This document shows, one piece after another, positions 57,731-64,000 of a stretch of 64,000 nt of DNA. The DNA is taken from the NCBI RefSeq assembly GCF_001439685.1, contig NZ_JYLH01000003.1, positions 124,001-188,000 of the forward strand. Reading direction: 5' to 3'. Under the pieces are notes generated by a model. It worked only from the letters and a program-made list of their open reading frames with translations. It was not told the DNA's origin and did no database searches. Position 1 is the stretch's first letter. Each line of letters opens with the position of its first letter. The DNA is from Pseudomonas libanensis (GTDB taxonomy: Bacteria; Pseudomonadota; Gammaproteobacteria; Pseudomonadales; Pseudomonadaceae). Made by a program: the position numbers and the translations under genes.

Positions 57731-60700
57731 ATGAGTGAAGACCTCTGGGCTGCCCGCGAAGGCGACGCACTGCTGCACACCTCGGTGATGGCCGATATTC
57801 TCGGCGGCGTGTTGGAAGTGGCTGCCTATGCGGCGATCACTACCGTGGGCTGCCTGGCCGTTGCCGGAGCGGTTTTCCTCGCGACCGGTGCGACCATTGC
57901 CACCGGCGGTGTGGCACTGGTGTTGGTGGTCGGCGCGGTCGTCGGCATTACCGCGGGCCTCACGGGAGCGGACTTGAAGATATCCAGTTGGTGCGAGTCC
58001 GCCGCCAACTGGGTGTTCCCGCCGGTAATCGATGCGTTCATTACCAGCGGCTCGCACAACGTGTTCATCAATGGCAAAAAGGCTGCCCGCGCCGCCGGCA
58101 AGATGACGGCCGTGCCCGTCGCGCCCAGCGAGCCGCCAGCGCCAAGCTTCCTGGACATGGCCGGCGAGTTTTTCTCGCAGATGTGGCGCCCGACCGTCGC
58201 CTCGCCCGCCCCCGGCACCGAGCCGTGCCCGCTGGACACCGTGGCGTGCAACAAGCACCCGCCCATGCCTCTGCAGTTTATTGCCGAAGGTTCCAGCTCG
58301 GTGTTCATCAACGGGCAGCCTGCGGCACGCAGCGGTGATCGCAGTACCTGTGACGCCAAGATTGGCACCGCCCAGGGTCTGATTTCGCCGGACGTGCGCA
58401 TTGGTGGTGAGACCATTGTGGTGCAGGAGATTCGTAGCGGGAAAACGCCAGGGGTGGGGCTGGCGATTGCCGTGGTGATGGCGTTGCGGGGCAACCTGAA
58501 ATGTTTCTGGACCAAGCTGCCGTGCATGATCGGAGGTGCGTTGGTGGGTGGCGCGATCGCTTACGGGACCGCCAAGGTCACCTCGGCACTCAAGAGCGCC
58601 ATCAATGGCTCGCCCAATCCGGTGCACAGCGCAACGGGGGCCAAGGTACTGGGCGGGGAAGAGGAGCTGGATTTCATCCTGCCAGGCCTGCTCAACATCG
58701 TATGGCAGCGTTTTTACAGTAGCCTCGACACACGCCAGGGCAGCCTTTTCGGTGCGGGTTGGAGTGTCGGCTATGAGGTAGCCGTAGAGATTGATGCCGA
58801 TGAAAACCTGACCTATATCGATGAGCAAGGGCGCCGCCTGGAAATTGGCTATATCCCGTTGTCTGGCGGCGCTTTCAGCCCTGGCGAGGGCTTGGCCGTC
58901 AGGCGCAGCGCGGAGGGGGCGGTACTGATCGAGAGTACGGAAGGCTTGTACCGGCTCTTCGAAACCGACCCGTTGAACAGCACGCGGATGCGCTTGCACC
59001 TTCTGGGTGATCGTAACGAAGGGCGGATCTTCCTCGACTACGACGCTCAGGGCCGATTGTGCCGGTTACGCGACACCCATGACTTGATGCACGTCGACCT
59101 GATCTACTCCGCAGAGCATCCTGGGCGCGTGAGCCATATCGAACGACGTTACCTGCGCCAGGATCATTTCGATGCGCGCAGCGACGTGCTCGTCAGTTAT
59201 CGCTATGACAGCAACGGCGATCTTGCCGAGGTCTTGGACGCACAAAGTACAACCCAACGACGCTTCGCTTACGACGCCAGTCGGCGCTTGATCGAACACC
59301 AACTGCCGAGTGGCCTGCGCTGTTTCTACCAATGGGCTGAAGTGGAGGGGCCAGGCGGCCCGGAATGGCGCGTGAGTCGGCACTGGACAGACGCTGGAGA
59401 CGAATACACCTTCGAGTACGATCTCGATGCCGGCATTACCCGCGTGACCGATGGCCTGATGCGCGTCAGCACCCGGCATTGGAACCCACAGTTCCAGATC
59501 ACTCGCTACGTCAACAACCTAGGCCATATCTGGCAGTTCGAGTGGAGCGACGACCGCCAACTGCTGGCCGCAATTGACCCGCAAGGCGGCCAGTGGAGCT
59601 TCAACTACGACGAGTCAGGTAACTTGAGCGCGGTGATCGACCCGCTGGGCAGGACCAGTGCTACGCGATGGCTGGCACACTGGGCATTGCCCGAGGTAGA
59701 AACCGACACTGCGGGCCACAGTTGGCATTACCGCTACGATCAGCGTGGCAACTGCATCGAGGAAGTCGACCCTCTTGGCAACCGTACGCGCTATGTCTAC
59801 GACGGTTTCGGCCAGCCGGTGCGCATCTTCGATGCGACGGAAAAAGCCAGAACATTGCATTGGAACGAATGGAGCCAACTGGTCGAAGAAGTGGACTGCT
59901 CGGGTTATCCCACTCGCTATCAGTACGACGCCTTCGGCAATTTGGTGGTGCAGACCAATGCCGAGGGTGAATCGGTGCGCTATCGGTATAGCCCGCAGGG
60001 ACTGCTCTTGGAATGCAGGCTTGCGGATGGCCGCGTGGAACAACTTCAACGTAGCACCAGCGGCTATTTGACGGCCTATATCGACCCGGCCGGCAGCACC
60101 ACGCGCTATGCCTATGACGTACGCGGCCTGGTCAAACAACGCTGGGATGCACACAACCGGACGGTCATGTTCGATCACGATGCCTATGGGCGACTGCGCA
60201 GACTGACGAATGAAAATGGTGAAAGCTATCGCTTCGAGTGGGATGCAGCAGATCGTCTGGTGCAGCAGCAAGACCTGGACCAAAGCCGGCGCTGCTACAC
60301 CTACGATCAGTTGGACGACGTTATCGCCGTAGACTACCTGCCGGGAATCGAAGGCGAGCCAGTTGCTCCACTGTCCCACCAGTTTCAGCGGGATCCTCTA
60401 GGACGCCTGATCAGCAAAGTTACTTCAGACGGTACCACCGTTTATGAACATGATCTGAACGACCATCTGGTGGGTGTCAGGTTCACCGCTCTGGACGGTC
60501 GCCAGCAGGCACTCGCCTTTAGCTATGACGCGTTGGGTCAGTTACTTGAAGAGCAAAGCGCGGCAGGGTCTGTGCAGCATCGTTACGACGAGCTGGGAAA
60601 TCTGATTCAAACCGGCTTGCCCGACGGTCGATGGTTGAACAGGCTGTACTACGGTAGCGGCCACCTGCATCAGTTGAACATCGATGGAAAAGTCATCAGC

Positions 60701-62056
60701 GACTTCGAGCGTGATCGCGTGCATCGCGAAGTGCAGCGTACCCAGGGCCAATTCAAGACGAGTACCGCTTATGACCGAAGCGGTAGAGTTCGCTCACGCC
60801 AACGCCGCAGTATTGACCAGCCGTGGCAACTGCCCCCGTTAGTCGAGACGGACTACACCTACGATCCCAGCGACAACCTGATCGGGCGACGTCGGATAAG
60901 CCGCCAATACGACCGTCAAGAGCTACTGGGCTATGACAGTACCGGGCGTATCCTAGTCAGCCATTCGATAGGACGGAGCGAAACATACGCATACGATGCA
61001 GCGGCAAACCTGCTGGATGCGCCGCAACAGAGCGGGCTGGTACGGTATAACCGGCTGCTGACTCATCAGGACAAACGTTACAAGTACGACACTCTTGGCC
61101 GGATGATTGAAAAACGTAGCGCTGCGCGTGGCTTACAGCGGTTTGCGTATGATTCAGAAAGCCGACTGGTAGAAGTGCGAAATGAAAACGGCAGTGTCGT
61201 CAGGATGACCTACGACCCGCTGGGGCGACGCATTGAAAAGAGCGAGCATGGTGCCAATGACTATCCGCTGGGACGCAGCTCTTTTACATGGGACGGCCTG
61301 CAGCTCCTGCAAGAGCAACGAAACAATCAATCAAGCGTGTACGTCTACGAAGAAGGCGATTATGAGCCGCTGGCCCGAATCGACGGCTTCGGCGTACTAC
61401 AAAGTATCCGTTACTACCATAACGATATCATTGGCCTCCCAGAGCAGCTTACCGAAGCCGACGGTCATATCGTCTGGCAAGCCAAATATCGCGTATGGGG
61501 CAATACCGTCGAGGAAATAAGTGAGCCTTATTATCTTGAGCAACAGAATCTGAGATTCCAGGGGCAATACCTGGATCGAGAGATTGGACTGCATTACAAC
61601 ATATTTAGATTTTATGACCCCGATGTGGGACGCTTCACAACGACGGACCCTATCGGGCTGGCCGGCGGCTTCAACCTCTACCAGTACGCAGCAAACCCGA
61701 TAGGTTGGCTTGATCCTTGGGGGCTCTCCGCCTGCGCCCCGACACACCATATCGCCACGAATAAACATGCAAAATGGACACCTAAATACCGTGTTCTTTT
61801 TGAGAAAAATGGGTTGGGTAAATTTAAAAACGGAAAATCCCGCAGGGACGTACTCAATGACCCGTTAAACAAAGTGGACGTGCCCGGGCATAAAGGTCCG
61901 CACCCCGAGGGAATGCATGCAGAGATTTATAAACGACTGCAAAATGCAAGCCGAAAAGGGCCGGATCAATTCAAGGCCGAGCTCGCAGAGCTTAGGAAGG
62001 AGGCACTGGACCCTACCTCCACGCTTAATAAGATTTTGAGGAAAGTAGACTTATGA
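57731..62056 (+). CDS. PAAR/Rhs T6SS effector with C-terminal AHH-type nuclease
   Basis: 1441-residue polymorphic toxin. Residues 29-77 hold the pre-PAAR membrane helices; two PAAR-like repeats follow (SGSHNVFINGKKAAR near 106-120 and EGSSSVFINGQPAARSGD near 186-203), then more hydrophobic segments (241-282) and an Rhs/YD-repeat shell from about 480 to 1250. The core ends with DPIGLAGGFNLYQYAANP and the self-cleavage-type DPWGL (residues 1328-1332). The last 109 residues begin SACAPTHHIATNKHAKWTPKYR and continue VDVPGHKGPHPEGMHAEIYKRL, an AHH/HNH-type nuclease pattern. This tail is much more AT-rich than the shell. Confidence 0.88.
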   Translation: MSEDLWAAREGDALLHTSVMADILGGVLEVAAYAAITTVGCLAVAGAVFLATGATIATGGVALVLVVGAVVGITAGLTGADLKISSWCESAANWVFPPVIDAFITSGSHNVFINGKKAARAAGKMTAVPVAPSEPPAPSFLDMAGEFFSQMWRPTVASPAPGTEPCPLDTVACNKHPPMPLQFIAEGSSSVFINGQPAARSGDRSTCDAKIGTAQGLISPDVRIGGETIVVQEIRSGKTPGVGLAIAVVMALRGNLKCFWTKLPCMIGGALVGGAIAYGTAKVTSALKSAINGSPNPVHSATGAKVLGGEEELDFILPGLLNIVWQRFYSSLDTRQGSLFGAGWSVGYEVAVEIDADENLTYIDEQGRRLEIGYIPLSGGAFSPGEGLAVRRSAEGAVLIESTEGLYRLFETDPLNSTRMRLHLLGDRNEGRIFLDYDAQGRLCRLRDTHDLMHVDLIYSAEHPGRVSHIERRYLRQDHFDARSDVLVSYRYDSNGDLAEVLDAQSTTQRRFAYDASRRLIEHQLPSGLRCFYQWAEVEGPGGPEWRVSRHWTDAGDEYTFEYDLDAGITRVTDGLMRVSTRHWNPQFQITRYVNNLGHIWQFEWSDDRQLLAAIDPQGGQWSFNYDESGNLSAVIDPLGRTSATRWLAHWALPEVETDTAGHSWHYRYDQRGNCIEEVDPLGNRTRYVYDGFGQPVRIFDATEKARTLHWNEWSQLVEEVDCSGYPTRYQYDAFGNLVVQTNAEGESVRYRYSPQGLLLECRLADGRVEQLQRSTSGYLTAYIDPAGSTTRYAYDVRGLVKQRWDAHNRTVMFDHDAYGRLRRLTNENGESYRFEWDAADRLVQQQDLDQSRRCYTYDQLDDVIAVDYLPGIEGEPVAPLSHQFQRDPLGRLISKVTSDGTTVYEHDLNDHLVGVRFTALDGRQQALAFSYDALGQLLEEQSAAGSVQHRYDELGNLIQTGLPDGRWLNRLYYGSGHLHQLNIDGKVISDFERDRVHREVQRTQGQFKTSTAYDRSGRVRSRQRRSIDQPWQLPPLVETDYTYDPSDNLIGRRRISRQYDRQELLGYDSTGRILVSHSIGRSETYAYDAAANLLDAPQQSGLVRYNRLLTHQDKRYKYDTLGRMIEKRSAARGLQRFAYDSESRLVEVRNENGSVVRMTYDPLGRRIEKSEHGANDYPLGRSSFTWDGLQLLQEQRNNQSSVYVYEEGDYEPLARIDGFGVLQSIRYYHNDIIGLPEQLTEADGHIVWQAKYRVWGNTVEEISEPYYLEQQNLRFQGQYLDREIGLHYNIFRFYDPDVGRFTTTDPIGLAGGFNLYQYAANPIGWLDPWGLSACAPTHHIATNKHAKWTPKYRVLFEKNGLGKFKNGKSRRDVLNDPLNKVDVPGHKGPHPEGMHAEIYKRLQNASRKGPDQFKAELAELRKEALDPTSTLNKILRKVDL

Positions 62057-62640
62057 ATTACTTCAAACTTAATCCAAACGTCACCAGTAAACAGTGGGAA
62101 GGTTATGTAAACCTGGGAGGGCTCGTTTATAAAGGAGAGGAAATAGACGATGTTGAGCTGTCTAATAGTAGAACGCCTTGTGCCTTCGAACCTCTGCACT
62201 ATGAGATTCTCGTAGATGGAAAAACAGCTCCGGTCAACACCATCGGGACTGACTTTTTTGTATTCGACGAAGCTCTCCAAGGATTGGATAACTTGCTGAC
62301 GGAGCATGTGCAATTTTTACCCATCAGCCACGAAACGCAAAACGTGCGTTATCGTCTTCTTCATGCTTACCAATATGTCGATTGCGTCGATTGGGCGCTA
62401 TCTGAATACGAGGCTTGGCCCGAATCACACGTAGTCAAAGAGTGGCAAAATCCAAGAGGTCGTTTCTTTTTCAACCCAACATTAAGCAGAGAAAAAATTC
62501 CAAAAAATACAGAGGTTTTTCGCTTAGAGGGCTGGGGCGGAGCTTTCAACATCGTCATTTGCGAAGCGTATAAAGATAAGTTGCTGAGCCTTGACTTTGA
62601 CCATTCTTTTTTGGAATTTCACTCTATTATTCTTGTGTGA
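62053..62640 (+). CDS. Imm11-like (DUF1629) immunity protein
   Basis: 195-residue soluble protein starting MNYFKLNPNVTSKQWEGYVN, overlapping the Rhs stop by ATGA. The rhythm FEPLHYEILVDGKTAPVNTIGTDFFVFDEALQGL ... QFLPIS ... RYRLLHAYQYVDCVDWALSEY ... VFRLEGWGGAFNIVICEAYKDKL resembles the Imm11/DUF1629 family (MXAN_0049-type). It should neutralise the AHH-type tail. AT-rich like that tail, indicating joint transfer. Confidence 0.75.
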   Translation: MNYFKLNPNVTSKQWEGYVNLGGLVYKGEEIDDVELSNSRTPCAFEPLHYEILVDGKTAPVNTIGTDFFVFDEALQGLDNLLTEHVQFLPISHETQNVRYRLLHAYQYVDCVDWALSEYEAWPESHVVKEWQNPRGRFFFNPTLSREKIPKNTEVFRLEGWGGAFNIVICEAYKDKLLSLDFDHSFLEFHSIILV

Positions 62641-62781
62641 CAGGACAGCCTTGAATAAATAAACCTGATACTCGGCTCCCAGCAAGTTCATCGCAGGATG
62701 AAATAAGGGGACAAATTATTTAGACCAAGCAAATCAAATAAACTCGCCCCCTTCAACCTTTTAATCTTGCACGTAAAAAAC
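62641..62781. other. Short intergenic region after the immunity gene
   Basis: Convergent spacing between the immunity gene and the repeat-protein gene. It contains AAGGGGACAAATTATTTAGA, similar in style to the 'ggggacagatttatt' remnants found near REP-associated transposase genes. No gene is supported. Confidence 0.35.
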
Positions 62782-63894
62782 CTAGTCCTCTTCTGATTCG
62801 ATCTGCTTAAATCGCACTAATGTTTTAATCATCTTGTTCATAAACTCATAGCGCTTTTCGATGGTCTGCATACGCGACTCATTAGTCGGCGTTTCCGATG
62901 ACTCAGACGCCACATACGACTCATAGACAAGTCCATAGCGCTCGGCAAGCCCTGGCATTTGGCTTTCTATCGCGTCCATCCGCTTCTCAAGGTTGGTCAA
63001 ACGCCCCTGTGTATCCTTCGGCGCGTCGGGACTAGCTTCCACAGCCTTTGCGTCTGGGCCTTCGTTGATAAAAATAATGTTGTTGGTCAACGTTTCAGTC
63101 TTTATTTCAGCGCTTGTGAGACTCGCCTGCATTTTTTGCTCTTGCGTCGCGGTAGGATCTACGGTTCCCGTTGTGCCATCTGGCTTCTTCACTTGCGCCC
63201 CGGGCATTTTAGACTGGGCGTCAATCCTTTCCTCAAGGCCTTTCGAAGCTAACTGCTGCACCACAGTAAAGGAGCTATTCACAAAGTTACTGACCATTGA
63301 AGTTAAAAAAGTATCACGCATCGTCTTCACGATTGAGGGAGAAGCAGGCGGGAAGGCATTTGGCAAAGCTGCAATGTCCTTGCCGGTATTGACTGCCGCC
63401 CTTGGACCGTTCGATCCGCCCGCTGGCTTACGTCTGAATATGCCGTTGTTAGATCCACCAGATCTAGAATTGCCAGATGTAGATCCACTAGATCTAGAAT
63501 TGCCAGATGTAGATCCACTAGATCTAGAATCGCCAGATGTAGATCCACTAGATCTAGAATCGCCAGATGTAGATCCACTAGATCTAGATCCACTAGATCT
63601 AGATCCACCAGATCTAGAATTGCTGCTTCGTGCTTTCAGAGTATTGAGCTCTCCGAAGCCGAGGCTCTCAGCAACCGCATCATCAGAACGCCTGTTTTTT
63701 GCATTGATCTCCTCAGGGTTAGCGGCGGGGTACTTATAGGTCTTCGCGTTGACCTGACTGGAGTCAGGTTGAGCGTTCGAACTGTTTGCGGCTTCCCCGG
63801 TAGTGCTCGATTCAGACAGCACCTTCGCCTCTGATTTTTTCTCTTGGGTTAATAGCGTCGACGTTGGAAGAAAAGGCCGATCAATAACGTTCAT
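62782..63894 (-). CDS. Unrecognised Ser/Gly-repeat coiled-coil protein
   Basis: 370-residue protein with no recognised domain. Order: a low-complexity hydrophilic N-terminus (MNVIDRPFLPTSTLLTQEKK), a region of SRSSGSTSGD-type decapeptide repeats (about residues 93-150), FRRKPAGGSNGPRAAVNTG, a moderately hydrophobic helix (MRDTFLTSMVSNFVNSSFTVVQQLA), and a C-terminal coiled coil (RLTNLEKRMDAIESQMPGL ... RMQTIEKRYEFMNKMIKTLV). No signal peptide. A GAGGT ribosome site precedes the ATG. A secreted or surface role is possible given the T6SS neighbour, but unsupported. Confidence 0.6.
   Translation of the reverse strand: MNVIDRPFLPTSTLLTQEKKSEAKVLSESSTTGEAANSSNAQPDSSQVNAKTYKYPAANPEEINAKNRRSDDAVAESLGFGELNTLKARSSNSRSGGSRSSGSRSSGSTSGDSRSSGSTSGDSRSSGSTSGNSRSSGSTSGNSRSGGSNNGIFRRKPAGGSNGPRAAVNTGKDIAALPNAFPPASPSIVKTMRDTFLTSMVSNFVNSSFTVVQQLASKGLEERIDAQSKMPGAQVKKPDGTTGTVDPTATQEQKMQASLTSAEIKTETLTNNIIFINEGPDAKAVEASPDAPKDTQGRLTNLEKRMDAIESQMPGLAERYGLVYESYVASESSETPTNESRMQTIEKRYEFMNKMIKTLVRFKQIESEED
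63451..63620. repeat. 30-bp tandem repeats inside the unrecognised gene
   Basis: Four full 30-base units (AGATCCACTAGATCTAGAAT plus TGCCAGATGT) start at 63451, 63481, 63511 and 63541. A fifth partial unit breaks into 15-base half-units AGATCCACTAGATCT. Units differ only at one or two positions, so the array is young and probably length-variable. In the minus frame each unit encodes ten residues, so copy changes keep the frame. Confidence 0.92.
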
Positions 63895-64000
63895 AAATAC
63901 ACCTCTAACATTTAGTTTAGAGAGCGCTCCCTGCTGTCTCGCACTCTATGTGTCATCGAAGACAAATAGCGTTCCAAATCGAAGCGATAAACTTGGCAAA

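Noticed and set aside
63451..63620. CRISPR array
   Set aside because: The repeats are directly contiguous with no unique spacers and lie inside a coding frame.
62993..63739. Plus-strand frame with repeated LDLELPDVDP units
   Set aside because: It arises because the 30-bp repeats are open in several frames. The minus frame has the ribosome site, a plausible coiled coil and full-length coding.

Overview
This window is a chromosomal segment of a Pseudomonas, most likely of the P. fluorescens group. The evidence is the high GC content, the gene order dut-algC-argB / pyrE-crc / rph-yicC-gmk-rpoZ-spoT-ridA / exbB-exbD-tonB / oxyR-recG, the REP palindromes built on 'GTGGGAGC...GGCTTGCC', and the proteins themselves (Crc, a DUF6124-type protein, and a Pseudomonas-type T6SS with a threonine-phosphorylation cascade).

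Layout. 1-25.5 kb is a conserved housekeeping block: a partial aldehyde dehydrogenase, a cupin, ribosomal proteins L28/L33, a peptide-binding protein, RadC, CoaBC, dUTPase, AlgC, ArgB, PyrE, Crc, RNase PH, YicC, Gmk, RpoZ, SpoT, RidA, a lipoprotein, an epimerase-like protein, the TonB energy-transduction operon, OxyR, RecG and a YbaK/HDOD fusion.

25.5-27.4 kb is a small accessory insert. It is bracketed by two near-identical REP pairs, each preceded by the 3' end of the HDOD gene (one intact, one decayed). Inside are a putative orphan immunity gene, a wrecked PAAR-type effector gene with an in-frame stop, a leader that can fold into a branched RNA, and a DUF6124-type gene.

27.9-62.6 kb is one complete type VI secretion locus of the HSI-I type. 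It has two divergent arms. The left arm (minus strand, from a shared intergenic region at 44.9-45.3 kb) is tagH/fha-tssJ-tssK-tssL-tssM-tagF-pppA-ppkA-tagT-tagS-tagR-tagQ: the membrane complex plus the TagQRST/PpkA/PppA/Fha/TagF post-translational switch. The right arm (plus strand) is tssA-tssB-tssC-hcp-tssE-tssF-tssG-clpV-vgrG, then an effector cassette of an Eag-type chaperone, a 1441-residue PAAR/Rhs protein whose AT-rich C-terminus looks like an AHH nuclease, and an Imm11-like immunity protein. No tagJ is seen between hcp and tssE. REP pairs sit between tssC and hcp and between clpV and vgrG.

62.8-63.9 kb holds an unrecognised Ser/Gly-repeat, coiled-coil protein with 30-bp tandem DNA repeats. 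No tRNA, rRNA, CRISPR array or intact insertion sequence was seen. All family names come from reading motifs by eye; no database search was run.
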